A DNA stretch of 46,340 nt from Actinomadura sp. BRA 177 (GCF_013372625.1 NZ_JABXFD010000358.1:1-46340); one strand, 5' to 3'; numbered from the stretch's first letter, positions 7,706 to 16,942 are shown. Notes: generated by a model from the letters alone, not told the origin. Program-made: numbers and translations.

Positions 7706-8949
7706 CAGCCCGCGGGTTCGCGCTGGGCCTCGCGCTGCGCGGCGCGCGATTCCTCGGCGACTCTGGCGAGCTGCTCGACGCGTTCCTCGTCCCGGGTCAG
7801 GTTGTCGCCGGTGGCGGGGTCGAAGATGTGCACCTTCGACGTGTCGATCCACAGTTCCGACTCACCACCCGGCGTGATGAGGCTGGCGGCGTCCAGCGCG
7901 ACGACGGCCTGCGTTCGGAGCTGGTCGCTGTCGAGTTCGCGCGACAGATCCCGCAGTTGTGCGGCGAGTTCCTCGGGCGCCTCGTAAGGGACGTAGGCGT
8001 ACTGCTCGTTACCCAGCCATTCGGTGACGTCCACCCGGGCTCGGACGATGCTGCCTTTCGCCTTCTTCTCCTCGCCGACCAGTGAAGCGTCCTCGAAATG
8101 CTCTGGGCGGATGCCCACCAGCACCACCGAACGGTCGCCGATCGCAGTGACCTTGCGCGAGTCGCGCAGTTCGAAGCGCCCCAGCGGCGTTTCGAGGAAT
8201 CCGTCGTCCACCGACGCGGGCAGGAAGTTCATTGACGGCGACCCGATGAACCCCGCCACGAACAGGTTGACGGGCTCCTCGTACAGTTCGCGCGGGCTTC
8301 CGACCTGCTGCAGAACACCCTTGCGCAGCACCGCGACGCGGTCGCCGAGCGTCATCGCCTCCGTCTGGTCGTGGGTGACGTAAACGGTCGTGACGCCGAG
8401 GCGCCGCTGGAGCCGCGAGATCTCGGTGCGCATCTGCCCGCGCAGTTTCGCGTCCAGGTTCGACAATGGCTCGTCGAACAGGAACGCATCCGCCTGCCGG
8501 ACGATCGCCCGCCCCATCGCGACGCGTTGCCGCTGGCCACCGGACAGGTTCGCCGGTTTCCGGTCCAGATGCTCGGTCAGCTCCAGCAGGTCGGCGGTCT
8601 CCTTGACGCGGCGCTCCACCTCGTCGTCCGCCACCTTCGCGAGACGCAGCGGAAACGCGATGTTCTCGAAGACCGTGAGGTGCGGGTACAGGGCGTAGTT
8701 CTGGAACACCATCGACAGATTCCGCTGCCTCGGCGCGACCCTGTTGACGACCTTGTCGCCGATGAGCATCTCGCCGGACGTGATGTCCTCCAGCCCGACG
8801 ATCATCCGCAGCAGCGTCGACTTCCCGCAGCCGGACGGCCCGACGAGAATCACGAACTCGCCGTCCCGCACGTCCAGGGACACGTCGTTCACGGCCGGGA
8901 ATCCGTCGCCGTACCGCTTGACGATGTTCTTCATGGTGATGGCGGCCAT
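7705..8949 (-). CDS. sugC: Trehalose/sugar ABC transporter ATPase (SugC-like)
   Basis: The 414-residue protein is a carbohydrate-importer ATPase of the MalK/MsiK/SugC group. Walker A is GPSGCGKST at 37-45, with a VFQNYALYPHLTV Q-loop, the signature LSGGQRQR, Walker B FLFDEPLSNLD and the switch VTHDQ. The C-terminal ~170 residues form the regulatory OB-type domain (VGIRPEHFED). It would power uptake by the two permeases directly upstream, nine bases away. The C-terminal tail beyond about 385 (EERVEQLARVAEESRAAQRE) is charged and helical and not needed for the fold. The symbol rests on gene order and the LpqY-like binding protein. Confidence 0.85.
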   Translation of the reverse strand: MAAITMKNIVKRYGDGFPAVNDVSLDVRDGEFVILVGPSGCGKSTLLRMIVGLEDITSGEMLIGDKVVNRVAPRQRNLSMVFQNYALYPHLTVFENIAFPLRLAKVADDEVERRVKETADLLELTEHLDRKPANLSGGQRQRVAMGRAIVRQADAFLFDEPLSNLDAKLRGQMRTEISRLQRRLGVTTVYVTHDQTEAMTLGDRVAVLRKGVLQQVGSPRELYEEPVNLFVAGFIGSPSMNFLPASVDDGFLETPLGRFELRDSRKVTAIGDRSVVLVGIRPEHFEDASLVGEEKKAKGSIVRARVDVTEWLGNEQYAYVPYEAPEELAAQLRDLSRELDSDQLRTQAVVALDAASLITPGGESELWIDTSKVHIFDPATGDNLTRDEERVEQLARVAEESRAAQREAQREPAG

Positions 8950-8958
8950 GGCTTCCCC

Positions 8959-9792
8959 TCAACCCTTGACGGCGCCGGACGTCAGCCCGGCCACGATGCG
9001 GCGCTGGAACGCCAGGACGATGACGACGACGGGAATGGTCACCACGACCGCCGCCGCGCAGATGGCGGTGGTGGGCTGCTCGAACTGCGACGCGCCGGTG
9101 AAGAACGCCAGCGCGGCCGGGACGGGACGGGCACTGTCGGACGACGTCAGCGAGATCCCGAACACGAAGTCGTTCCAGCAGAAGAAGAACGTGAGGATCG
9201 CGGCGGTGAAAACGCCGGGCGCGGCCAGCGGGACGATCACCTTCCGGAACGCCTGCCAGGTCGTGGCGCCGTCCACCTGCGCGGCCTGCTCCATTTCCCA
9301 CGGGATCTCGCGGAAGAACGCCGACAGCGTCCAGATGGCGAGCGGCAGCGCGAACGAGATGTACGGGATGATCAGCCCCGGCCAGGTGTCGTACAGGCCG
9401 ATGTCGCGCCACAGGTTGAACAACGGCCCGACGAGCGAGACCACAGGGAACATCGCGATGGCGAGCGCGAACGACAGGATGATTTTCTTGCCGGGGAATT
9501 CGAGCCGTGCGATCGCGTACGCGACCAGCGTCGCGAAGACCACGCCGATGAACGTCGCGATGATGGAGATGCCGATCGAGTTGATCAGCGCGGACGTGAA
9601 CAGGTCGGTCTTGAACACCGTCTTGTAGTTCACCCACGTCCAGTCGGCGGGCAGGAAGCCCTTCTTGTTGCCGACCTCGCCGGGCTGCTTGAACGACAGC
9701 ATCACGATCCACAGGATCGGGAAGACCGTCCAGACGAGAATGAGCAGCGTCGCGACGCCCCACAGCGCTTTCGAGCGGGCGCTCTCCATCAC
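8959..9792 (-). CDS. sugB: Sugar ABC transporter permease (SugB/MalG-like)
   Basis: The 277-residue inner-membrane permease of the MalG family has about six membrane helices; the first is [19 protein letters not shown]. The cytoplasmic EAA loop that docks on the ATPase reads [20 protein letters not shown] followed by PLAAPG. The C-terminus ([14 protein letters not shown]) is the typical MalG end. Its ATG overlaps the stop of the upstream permease by four bases (ATGA). It pairs with the MalF-like permease to form the pore of the trehalose-type importer. Confidence 0.85.
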   Translation of the reverse strand: MMESARSKALWGVATLLILVWTVFPILWIVMLSFKQPGEVGNKKGFLPADWTWVNYKTVFKTDLFTSALINSIGISIIATFIGVVFATLVAYAIARLEFPGKKIILSFALAIAMFPVVSLVGPLFNLWRDIGLYDTWPGLIIPYISFALPLAIWTLSAFFREIPWEMEQAAQVDGATTWQAFRKVIVPLAAPGVFTAAILTFFFCWNDFVFGISLTSSDSARPVPAALAFFTGASQFEQPTTAICAAAVVVTIPVVVIVLAFQRRIVAGLTSGAVKG

Positions 9793-10727
9793 TTGTCACC
9801 CCTCACCTGGGACAGGTCCACGCGGAATCCCTTGATGAACACGACCGCGATCAGCACCACGGAAAGGAACAGCAGCACCCCGACGGCGTCCCCGAGCCCG
9901 ATCGCGGTCCGGGTGATCGTCTGCCGGTAGGTGAGGAACGACAGCGTCTCGGTCTGGTTCTGGCCGGACGTCATGATGAACACGTTGTCGAAGATCCGCC
10001 ACGCGTCCAGCGTGCGAAACAGCACCGCGACGAGGATCGCGGCCTTCATGTTCGGGATCGTCACCCGCTTCAGCCGCTGCCACGCCGTCGCGCCGTCCAC
10101 CGTGGCCGCCTCGCCGAGGTCGCGCGGCACCTGCGCCAGGCCGGCGAGCAGCAGCAGCGACACGAACGGCGTCGTCTTCCAGATCTCCGACAGGATGATC
10201 ACGAAGAGGGACGACCAGCGGCCGCCGAACCAGGCGTAGTCGCCGAGCCCGAACCACGAGTTCACGAACCCCGACTGCAGGTCGAACGCGTACAGCCACG
10301 CGAACGCCGAGATGACGGTGACGATCCCGTACGGCAGCAGGATCGCGGTGCGGACCGTCCGCCGCATGAACAGCGCCCGGTGCATCACCATCGCCAGCGC
10401 GAACCCGATGACGAGTTCCACCGCGACCGTGATGAACGTGATGAGGAACGTGGTGAGGGTGTCCTGCCAGAACAGCGGGTCGGACAGCGCCGTCCAGTAG
10501 TTGGCGAGGCCAACGAACTCGCGGTCGTCCGGCGCGGTGATCCGGTACCGGAACAGCGACAGGTACAGCGCGTTCACCAGCGGATACGCGGTCACCACCA
10601 GCATGACGAGCACTGCCGGGACGGACAGGATCAGCCCCAGGCGCCGCTCGGCCCGGCTCCGGTCGGAGATCTCCGCGCGCCTCGTCCCGCGCCGCCCGCT
10701 CGCCGGGGCGGTCTCCACTGCGGTCAT
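9789..10727 (-). CDS. sugA: Sugar ABC transporter permease (SugA/MalF-like)
   Basis: The 312-residue permease of the MalF/SugA type starts with an Arg-rich cytoplasmic tail ([20 protein letters not shown]), then [21 protein letters not shown] as helix 1 and about five more helices. The EAA loop is [20 protein letters not shown]. It starts 11 bases after the binding-protein gene and overlaps the next permease gene by four bases, so the operon reads binding protein, SugA, SugB, SugC. Sequence alone does not fix the sugar; trehalose is inferred from the binding protein. Confidence 0.85.
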   Translation of the reverse strand: MTAVETAPASGRRGTRRAEISDRSRAERRLGLILSVPAVLVMLVVTAYPLVNALYLSLFRYRITAPDDREFVGLANYWTALSDPLFWQDTLTTFLITFITVAVELVIGFALAMVMHRALFMRRTVRTAILLPYGIVTVISAFAWLYAFDLQSGFVNSWFGLGDYAWFGGRWSSLFVIILSEIWKTTPFVSLLLLAGLAQVPRDLGEAATVDGATAWQRLKRVTIPNMKAAILVAVLFRTLDAWRIFDNVFIMTSGQNQTETLSFLTYRQTITRTAIGLGDAVGVLLFLSVVLIAVVFIKGFRVDLSQVRGDK

Positions 10728-10738
10728 CGCCCGTCCCT

Positions 10739-12106
10739 TCAGAGGAGCGCCTGGTCGCGCAGGACCTGGCGGATGAACGTCTCGGACTCGCGCGGCGTCG
10801 TGTTCGGGTTCACGTCGCCCGGCGGATGCCAGCGGCTCTGCACGGCGCCGGACACGTCGGTGTAGTACGGCGTGATCGGACGGGGCGCCGCCGCGTCGAT
10901 GGAGTCCCGGATCAGCCCGGCCATCGGGAACTCCTTCTTGATCTCCGGGTCGTCGTAGACGGACGCGCGGGCCGCCGGGTTACCCGAGTCGATCATGTAC
11001 TGCTTCATGTGCTCGGTGGACGTGATGCACTTGACCGCGTCCACGGCCAGGGTGTCCTTGTACTTCCCGTACGCGCCGACGCCGATCTCGATGCCGCCGA
11101 ACGGGGGCTTGCTCTCCTGCCCGGGGTTCACCCGCGGATACCTGGCCCAGGCCAGGTCGGACACGATGTCCTTCGAGATCACCCCGGAGTCGGCGTCGGA
11201 GTTCTCCGCCCGCCAGATGTAGCCCCAGTTGACCATGAAGCCGCCCCGCGCGCTGTTCAGCAGCGACCGGGTCGCCTCCTCGTCGTCGTTCGACATGCTG
11301 GGGCTCGCCGCCTTGGAGTGCGCCAGCTTCGAGATGATCGCCGCGGCCTGCCGTCCGGCCGGCGAGTCGATCTCGATGGTCGCGTTGTCGCCCTTCTCCG
11401 CATTGCTGATGATCTGCCCGCCGGCCGACTCGACGAGGGCGTTGATCCACACCATGTAGCCCTCGTACTTGTTGGCCTGGACGCCGACGGTCGTCCCCGT
11501 CCGGACGGCCGCGTCGATCATCTTGTCCCAGGTGAAGTCGGGCGCCGCCGGATCGACCCCCGCCTTCTGCGCCACCGACTTGCGGTACCAGAGCACCTGC
11601 GTATTGGCCCAGAACGGCGCCGCGTAGAGCCTGCCCTCCCACGTGGAGTTCTCCACAGCCGGCGGGAACACGCCCTCGGTGAACTGCCCCGCCTCATTCG
11701 CCGGGAACGGACGCAGAAAACCGGCGTTGGCGGCCTCCGCCACGAACACCGGATCGAGGCTCATCAAATCGATCCCGGAGTCCTTGGCGGCCAGCCGCCG
11801 GATCAACTGCTCGCGCTGCTGCGTCGCGTCGTTCGGCAGCACCGACGTCGAGATCGTGTACTTCCCACCGGACGCCTTGGAGCACGCCGCGGCAAGCTTG
11901 GCCTGCCCGCCGTCATCAGGGTTGATGTACCACCTGAGCGTGGGCGTCCCACCACTGCTCCCGCACCCCGCGAGTCCCCCCGCAAGCAGGGTCAGCGCCA
12001 CCGCCGTCCGCATGAGGCCCGGCGGGCCGTGCCGCCCGGTCACCCTGCCCCGCCGCCGAGCACGCCCCGGCGCGTCCGCCTCCACTCGTCCGACTCGCTC
12101 GACCAT
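10739..12106 (-). CDS. lpqY: LpqY-like sugar-binding lipoprotein
   Basis: A 455-residue family 1 solute-binding lipoprotein. The lipobox GLAGC puts the lipid-bearing Cys at about residue 48. The mature part resembles mycobacterial LpqY as I recall it (YAAPFWANTQVLWYRKSV, GVQANKYEGYMVWINALV, DDPEIKKEFPMAGLIRDSI). LpqY captures trehalose released from mycolate or other glycoconjugate turnover, so trehalose recycling is the likely role. The start at 12106 was chosen because GGGAGG lies five bases upstream. It gives a long Arg-rich n-region (RARRRGRVTGRH); starts at 12043 (GTG) or 12013 (ATG) would give a more usual signal peptide. It heads the operon. The ~165 bases upstream show no clear operator. 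Confidence 0.8.
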   Translation of the reverse strand: MVERVGRVEADAPGRARRRGRVTGRHGPPGLMRTAVALTLLAGGLAGCGSSGGTPTLRWYINPDDGGQAKLAAACSKASGGKYTISTSVLPNDATQQREQLIRRLAAKDSGIDLMSLDPVFVAEAANAGFLRPFPANEAGQFTEGVFPPAVENSTWEGRLYAAPFWANTQVLWYRKSVAQKAGVDPAAPDFTWDKMIDAAVRTGTTVGVQANKYEGYMVWINALVESAGGQIISNAEKGDNATIEIDSPAGRQAAAIISKLAHSKAASPSMSNDDEEATRSLLNSARGGFMVNWGYIWRAENSDADSGVISKDIVSDLAWARYPRVNPGQESKPPFGGIEIGVGAYGKYKDTLAVDAVKCITSTEHMKQYMIDSGNPAARASVYDDPEIKKEFPMAGLIRDSIDAAAPRPITPYYTDVSGAVQSRWHPPGDVNPNTTPRESETFIRQVLRDQALL

Positions 12107-12273
12107 GCGGGCCTCCCGAAGCCTCCCACCAGGCTGCGAGCACTTCCGCGGGCCGCACCCCGGCGGGAACGGACCTCCATTCGAACATCGCACCCGAAGG
12201 CTGTCGAGATCCAACTTTCGACCGGCGCGAAATTCCCGTCACAGCAGCATCCCCGATCACAGAAGCCACTCCA

Positions 12274-12796
12274 CTACTTCCGTCCGATCGGGATCGTAAA
12301 GGCGCCCCCGGTAGGTGGTGCGAAAAAGCGCACAAGCCGCTGTCCACCACATCCCGGAATATCCGCTCGGAGACGATCAGCGCGACATTCCGCTCCGGAC
12401 GCAGCGTCAGATACCGCCGCACGGGACGCGCGTCCAGGAGGCGCCTCACCACGACCGGCGCGGGCCCAGCCGGGCCGAGCAGCGCGGACCGCCCCGTGAC
12501 CAGGGCCTTGTGGTGCAGCGCGCGCTCGAACGCCCGGGTGAACACGCCGACCACCATGACGCCGTCGGCGTCCGCGGGCAGAACGGCCAGCAAGCCGTCC
12601 CCGCTGACCTGCCGGAACCATCCGCTCCGGTCGAGGCCGGCCGTGACGGCGGCCGCCTCCACCGCCTCCAGCAGATCCGTCTGCGCCGCCAACTGCAGGC
12701 GGGGCGTGCGGGCGCTGTAGCCCTCGATGTCGACGGCGACCAGCAACCGGGACGGCCAGGATTCCCGGGGCCGGCTTGTCAAAAGCCATCTGGTCA
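12274..12796 (-). pseudogene. Decayed adenylate/guanylate cyclase-like gene
   Basis: On the minus strand, SRLLVAVDIEGYSARTPRLQ and DLLEAVEAAAV to RQVSGDGLLAVLPADAD match the start of the actinobacterial cyclase-like domain (metal-binding Asp in VAVDIEGYS, GDGLLAV loop). After the ALHH segment about 20 expected residues are missing before GPAPVVVRRLLDARPV. The end (LIVSERIFRDVVDSG) then loses frame: one frame stops at 12274 and the other runs on into the lpqY region. The front is also ambiguous: an ATG-led frame (MAFDKPAPGI) is out of phase with the cyclase frame. I infer at least one indel and loss of function. A truncated but expressed protein cannot be excluded. Confidence 0.5.
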
Positions 12797-13008
12797 GTGG
12801 CGGGAAGCAGAATGACGTATGGCGAGAAGAGATGCGGCACGACGCCATCGGCCAAACTAAAGGACGCCTTTCAGCACGGCAGACGAAGGCCCTGTTCGCT
12901 GGTCTGGACGCCTCCAGCACCCGCCGTTATGCAAGGTGGCAGAACGACAGTTAATGCACGCCTTTCCAGCAGGCTACATTTCCCTCTCCGCAGCCCGGTG
13001 GGCATGGA

Positions 13009-13062
13009 GAAGGCGCGGAGGTTTCGCGGGCCCCGACCGACCCGCGACGCCTCCGCGCCTTC
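13009..13062 (-). terminator. Nested hairpin terminator
   Basis: A 13-base inverted repeat (13009-13021 with 13050-13062; arm GAAGGCGCGGAGG) encloses a second one (13024-13030 with 13041-13047). It lies 17 bases past the stop of the minus-strand repeat lipoprotein gene and probably ends its mRNA. Confidence 0.7.
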
Positions 13063-13078
13063 GTCTTTGCGGGCGGGG

Positions 13079-14023
13079 CTAGTAGCCGCCGCCCGAGCCC
13101 GTGTTGGAGCCGGTGCCGGCGGCCTTCTTACCGGTCGGCGTGGTCGCCCACCAGACCCCGCCGACACCCTGGCCGTTCGTGTCGCCGGGCTGCTGGTCCT
13201 GCTCGTAGTAGTACATGGGCCAGCCGTTGATGGTCAGCTGGCACTTGCCGTCGTCCTTGCGCTCGATGAAGTTGACGACCTTCTTGCTGACGCCTTCGAG
13301 TTTGACCTTCTTCCAGCCCTTGAAGACGGCCGGCGGCCACGCTTTCTTGCACTTGCCGAAGCAGTTGGTCGTGGGTGGCTTGTTGGTGTCCTTGTCGAAG
13401 CGGTAAAGCGTCCGGCCATCGCCGTCGGTCAAGATCAGGCCGAGTTTCGGGTCCTGCTTCGCCGTGATGACCGTCCAGCCCTTCAGGCGGTTCGACTGCT
13501 TGACCGGGGCGGCCTTCTTGCCCGTCGGTGCCGCCGCGTACCAGGTGCCGCCGACGCCCTGCCCCTTCACGTCGCCGGGGCTCTGGTCCTTGGCGAACCG
13601 GTACAGCGGCCATCCACCGAGCGTGACCTGCCATGAACCGTCCGGCCGCTTCACCTTGCCGACGAGCGACTGCTCGACGCCCTGGACCTCGGTCTCCCCC
13701 GCGCCGGCCGCCGCCGGCGGCCACGCCTTGGCGCACGCGCCCTCGCAGGTGGACGCGGGCGGGCGCGCGGTGTCGTTGTCGAACCGGTACAGCGTCCTGC
13801 CGTCCCCGTCGGTGACGACCTTGCCGAGCTTGGAGACGCTCGCGACCTCCAGCGTCGTCGGCGCGGCCGCGGGCACGGGCGCGTCGGCGGCCGGTGCGGC
13901 GGCCGGCGGCTTCGCTGCGGTGTTCTGCTGCGCCCCGGGCCGCTCCTGCCCGCACGCGCTCAGCACGAGTCCCGTCGCGGCGAACGTGGCCACGACGGGA
14001 ATCGCCCAACGTGGGAATTTCAT
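13079..14023 (-). CDS. Repeat lipoprotein (SCO0930-like, PF03640 repeats)
   Basis: The 314-residue lipoprotein has a signal peptide ending in LVLSAC, with Cys24 as lipid site, and an Ala/Pro linker to about residue 55. Two long homologous halves follow, each with two sub-repeats: DGDGRTLYRFDNDTARPPAS and DGDGRTLYRFDKDTNKPPTT, each with a CxxxCxKAWPP element, then GGWPLYRFAKDQSPGD and NGWPMYYYEQDQQPGD. These are PF03640-type repeats of secreted lipoproteins; their molecular role is not established. The Cys pairs are near-identical in the halves and could form disulfides or hold a cofactor. GGAGG lies eight bases before the ATG. The tail (GTGSNTGSGGGY) is low-complexity. Confidence 0.8.
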   Translation of the reverse strand: MKFPRWAIPVVATFAATGLVLSACGQERPGAQQNTAAKPPAAAPAADAPVPAAAPTTLEVASVSKLGKVVTDGDGRTLYRFDNDTARPPASTCEGACAKAWPPAAAGAGETEVQGVEQSLVGKVKRPDGSWQVTLGGWPLYRFAKDQSPGDVKGQGVGGTWYAAAPTGKKAAPVKQSNRLKGWTVITAKQDPKLGLILTDGDGRTLYRFDKDTNKPPTTNCFGKCKKAWPPAVFKGWKKVKLEGVSKKVVNFIERKDDGKCQLTINGWPMYYYEQDQQPGDTNGQGVGGVWWATTPTGKKAAGTGSNTGSGGGY

Positions 14024-14209
14024 CTGTCCTCCAGGTCGTCTGGGCCCGGTCTCCGGTCCGGGTCCGTACGTCGATCCAGGTCGAGCCGCCGCACCGCTCT
14101 GCCGGATCGACGAGGAGTACGGTGAGCCGCGCGGAAGGGTTCAAGCCCGCGGAACCGGACGCCCGCTGAACGGGTCAAAGCAGGGCGAAGACGTGCGAGG
14201 AAGGCAGCG

Positions 14210-15391
14210 GTGACCGGCGACGAACCTGCGGGCGGCACGATCAACCTGAACAAGGAGCCGGACCCGGCACGCCCGGGCCCGCCCTGGATCATCGTCCCGG
14301 CCCGGATCGTGGCACTGATCGTCGTGCTACCGCTACGCCTCGTCCACGACCTGTTCGCGCTGATCGGCCGGGGCTTGCGGACGGCTTGGCAGCGCCTGAC
14401 GCGGGCACCGGGTCGACTGGCGCGACTCATCGGACGGCTACTGCGCGCTACCTGGCTCGCGCTCTACAGATGGCTGCTCGCCCCGCTCGGACGCCTGGCA
14501 ACCGCCATCGGACACGGAATCGGCGCGCTCTTCGATCTCGTTGTTGTCAGACCACTGCGCTGGCTCGGCGTCGTGGTGATCCTGGGCTTCTTGCGCCAGA
14601 TGGTCGCGCTGCTCAATCTCGTCATCGTCCGGCCGCTGCGCTGGCTCGCCGTCGTGGCGATCTGGGGGCTCCTGCGGCAGTTGGGCGCGCTCTTCGATCT
14701 CGTCGTCGTCCGGCCGCTGCGGTGGCTTGGCGTCGTGGTGATCCTGGGGTTCCTGCGCTGGTTCGGACGCGGGTCGGGGCGGTTCGGGCGGTGGTTGTAC
14801 CGGGTGCTGGTCGTCCCGTTCGGGCGGATGCTGGAGTTCGTTCTGCTTCGGCCGCTGCGGGCGTTGGGGTGGGGGCTTGCGTGGCTGCTGTCCGCCACCC
14901 GGCGTGGAATCGGGTTGCTGGTCGGCGTGCTCGTGGTCATGCCCGCCGTGTTGTTGTGGCGGTACGTCCTGTGGCCGCCCCTGCTTGGCCTTGCCTGGTT
15001 GGGACGCCGGACCCTCGCCGTCCTTGCGGCCGGGTTGCGGGCCTTCGTGGCCGGGCTGGTCTGGTCGTGGCGGCTGCTCGGGCGATGCCTTGGCTGGCTC
15101 GGACGCGTGCTGTTCGTTCTCCCCGCTCAGGCTTTGTGGCGGTATGTGCTGGCTCCGGCCGTCGCGGGCATCGCGGTCATGTGGCGGACGCTGGTCGTCG
15201 TCCCGGTAAGGGTGGTGATCGTCGCGCCTGCCCGTTGGGTGAAGACGAGTGTGCTGCGTCCCATCGGCAGCGGTGTCCGGGGCATGTGGCGGGTGTCGGT
15301 GCGCGAACCGCTGAGTGCCGCGCGCCGGACGATGCGGCAGGCGAGCCAGGACGTCCGGCTCACCCTCCGCCGCACCTTTCGCGGACGCTGA
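14210..15391 (+). CDS. Arg-rich hydrophobic repeat protein, unknown function
   Basis: The 393-residue protein alternates hydrophobic stretches with Arg/Trp clusters along almost its whole length (RPLRWLGVVVILGFLR, RYVLWPPLLGLAWLGRR, RYVLAPAVAGIAVMWR). A 27-residue unit, ALFDLVVVRPLRWLGVVVIL plus GFLRQMV, occurs three times at about residues 106-186, and related weaker units continue to the C-terminus. The stretches are short for standard membrane helices and resemble re-entrant or surface-lying amphipathic helices, so it is probably membrane-associated. I do not recognise a family. The GTG start has AGGAAGG upstream. A hairpin overlapping the stop ends the transcript. Confidence 0.65.
   Translation: MTGDEPAGGTINLNKEPDPARPGPPWIIVPARIVALIVVLPLRLVHDLFALIGRGLRTAWQRLTRAPGRLARLIGRLLRATWLALYRWLLAPLGRLATAIGHGIGALFDLVVVRPLRWLGVVVILGFLRQMVALLNLVIVRPLRWLAVVAIWGLLRQLGALFDLVVVRPLRWLGVVVILGFLRWFGRGSGRFGRWLYRVLVVPFGRMLEFVLLRPLRALGWGLAWLLSATRRGIGLLVGVLVVMPAVLLWRYVLWPPLLGLAWLGRRTLAVLAAGLRAFVAGLVWSWRLLGRCLGWLGRVLFVLPAQALWRYVLAPAVAGIAVMWRTLVVVPVRVVIVAPARWVKTSVLRPIGSGVRGMWRVSVREPLSAARRTMRQASQDVRLTLRRTFRGR
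14525..14767 (+). repeat. Three in-frame 81-bp tandem repeats
   Basis: Units start at 14525, 14606 and 14687, each 81 bases (27 codons) and in frame. Units 1 and 3 are the most alike in protein (ALFDLVVVRPLRWLGVVVIL, then GFLR). Many differences are synonymous, so the array is not a very recent duplication. Confidence 0.8.
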
Positions 15392-15425
15392 ACCGCGCCG
15401 GTCCCCAGGGGAGCCGGCGCGGTTC
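15390..15425. terminator. Hairpin terminator shared by convergent genes
   Basis: A perfect 12-base inverted repeat (15390-15401 with 15414-15425; arm GAACCGCGCCGG) overlaps the TGA of the plus-strand repeat protein and lies just past the stop of the minus-strand DUF6243 gene. It probably serves both. Confidence 0.7.
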
Positions 15426-15429
15426 CTCG

Positions 15430-15624
15430 CTATTCGTCGCGGTCGGAAGCGGCGCGCTGCTCGGCGCGTTCGCGCATCTTCCTGAGCAGTTCCTTCTTCT
15501 CGGCGGCCGGGTCGCCGGCGGCGCTGGGCGCCTGCGCCCGCCTGCCGCGCAGGTCGCCTCGCGACAGCTTCTTGCGCTGGCCGCCCACGCTCGACATTCC
15601 GTTTCGGCCGCGGCTCTTGGACAT
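15430..15624 (-). CDS. Small DUF6243-like protein
   Basis: The 64-residue basic protein begins [20 protein letters not shown] and has a helical second half ([20 protein letters not shown]). The start and the AEKxELLRKxRER segment match the actinobacterial DUF6243 family, which has no known function. The ATG at 15624 has GGGAGAA at good spacing; the longer open frame upstream is not needed. It is rich in Lys/Arg and could bind nucleic acid or ribosomes, but that is only a guess from charge. Confidence 0.7.
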   Translation of the reverse strand: MSKSRGRNGMSSVGGQRKKLSRGDLRGRRAQAPSAAGDPAAEKKELLRKMRERAEQRAASDRDE

Positions 15625-15695
15625 GGGGTTCTCCCGTTCGGCTGGGTGTGCTCGATTCGCCTGCACCCAGGCCCGGCCGCACGGGAGCGTGCAGC

Positions 15696-15797
15696 TCAGA
15701 CGCGAATCGCGTCCCGGCCGGACCTGGCGGCGGGACGCTCGCGGTACACGAGGCACAGAGCGGGCCACCACGCGGTGGCCGCGGATTGGATCAGCAT
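15696..15797 (-). CDS. Possible 33-residue protein
   Basis: A short minus-strand frame from ATG 15797 to TGA 15696 encodes [20 protein letters not shown], then an Arg-rich tail. TAGCCT lies six bases before the ATG, as in a leaderless promoter. A 7-base inverted repeat (15763-15769 with 15774-15780) lies inside. There is no family match I know of and codon bias is only moderate, so this may be chance. Confidence 0.25.
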   Translation of the reverse strand: MLIQSAATAWWPALCLVYRERPAARSGRDAIRV

Positions 15798-15858
15798 GCG
15801 GCCAGGCTAGGCATCGCCTTCGGGGGTCCTCAACGGGTTTTCGCCGGGGCGGGCCTGA

Positions 15859-15864
15859 GATACT
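15859..15864 (+). promoter_or_regulatory. -10 element for leaderless pyrD
   Basis: GATACT ends seven bases before the pyrD ATG at 15872, the spacing for transcription beginning at the start codon. No Shine-Dalgarno sequence precedes the ATG. Confidence 0.5.
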
Positions 15865-15871
15865 CGCGGTG

Positions 15872-16942
15872 ATGTATCGACTCCTGTTCTCACTGGTCAT
15901 CTCCCGCGTCCCGGCGGAGACCGCGCATCACCTGACGTTGCGGGGGCTGCGCGGGATCCAGTCCGTGCCCGGGCTGGCGCCGCTGCTGCGCCGGCTGCTC
16001 GCGACCCGCGACCCGGGGCTCGCCGTGCACGCGCTCGGGCTGGACTTCCCGAGCCCGCTCGGCCTCGCCGCCGGGTTCGACAAGGACGCCGTCGCCTACG
16101 AGGCGCTCGGCGCGTTCGGGTTCGGCCACGTCGAGATCGGGACGGTGACCGGGCGGCAACAGCCCGGCAACCCGCAGCCCCGGCTGTTCCGGCTCCCGCC
16201 CGACCGGGCGGTCATCAACCGGATGGGCTTCAACAACGCGGGCTCCGAGGCCGCCGCACGCAGGCTGCACGGCCGCCGCGCCGGGACGATCGTCGGCGTC
16301 AACATCGGCAAGACCAAGGTCGTCCCGGAGGCGTCCGCCGCGGCCGACTACGTGGCGAGCGCCGAGCGTCTCGCCCCGCACGCGGACTACCTCGTCGTCA
16401 ACGTCAGCTCCCCCAACACGCCCGGCTTGCGAAACCTGCAGGCCGTCGAGCATCTGCGGCCGCTGCTGAGGGCCGTCCGCGAGGCCGCCGACCGGGTGAC
16501 GACGCGCCGCGTCCCGCTGCTGGTCAAGATCGCGCCGGACCTGGCGGACGACGACATCGACGCGGTCGCCGATCTCGCGCTCGACCTGGGACTGGACGGC
16601 ATCATCGCGGCCAACACCACCATCGGCCGCGACGCGCTGCTGAGCCCGCCCGCGCTGGTGAAGGAGACCGGCGGGCTGTCCGGCGCCCCGCTGAAGGAGC
16701 GGTCCCTGGACGTCCTGCGCCGCCTGCACACCCGCACCGGCGGACGGCTCACGCTCGTTTCCGTCGGCGGCGTCGAGACGGCCGACGATGTGTGGGAACG
16801 CGTCCGCGCGGGCGCGACGCTCGTCCAGGGCTACACCGGCATGATCTACGGCGGCCCGTTCTGGGCACACCGCGTCAACCGCGAACTCTCCCGCCGCCTC
16901 CGCGCGAGCACCTTCCGCACCCTGGCCGAAGCCCGCCGCTGA
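15872..16942 (+). CDS. pyrD: Dihydroorotate dehydrogenase (quinone), class 2
   Basis: The 356-residue enzyme oxidises dihydroorotate to orotate in pyrimidine synthesis, passing electrons from FMN to membrane quinone. Class 2 features are the N-terminal hydrophobic helix pair ([20 protein letters not shown]), the barrel start [10 protein letters not shown], and [14 protein letters not shown], where the Ser replaces the Cys base of class 1. [18 protein letters not shown] and [12 protein letters not shown] follow, and FMN phosphate is bound around GGVET and [12 protein letters not shown]. Length is normal. The ATG is placed by the family N-terminus and a leaderless-spaced -10 element. No other pyr gene is nearby. 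Confidence 0.95.
   Translation: MYRLLFSLVISRVPAETAHHLTLRGLRGIQSVPGLAPLLRRLLATRDPGLAVHALGLDFPSPLGLAAGFDKDAVAYEALGAFGFGHVEIGTVTGRQQPGNPQPRLFRLPPDRAVINRMGFNNAGSEAAARRLHGRRAGTIVGVNIGKTKVVPEASAAADYVASAERLAPHADYLVVNVSSPNTPGLRNLQAVEHLRPLLRAVREAADRVTTRRVPLLVKIAPDLADDDIDAVADLALDLGLDGIIAANTTIGRDALLSPPALVKETGGLSGAPLKERSLDVLRRLHTRTGGRLTLVSVGGVETADDVWERVRAGATLVQGYTGMIYGGPFWAHRVNRELSRRLRASTFRTLAEARR

Noticed and set aside
8371-9930. A 519-codon plus-strand frame antisense to the sugar transporter genes
   Set aside because: Composition (RDDQ, EHRE runs) is typical of antisense frames in GC-rich DNA and it has no recognisable domain.
10826-12499. A 557-codon plus-strand frame antisense to the binding-protein gene
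   Set aside because: It is very rich in Arg/Gly/Pro and lies opposite a clear LpqY-like gene.
15763-15780. Terminator hairpin before pyrD
   Set aside because: The 7-base arms may simply be codons of a small frame; there is no T-run and no clear upstream gene to end.
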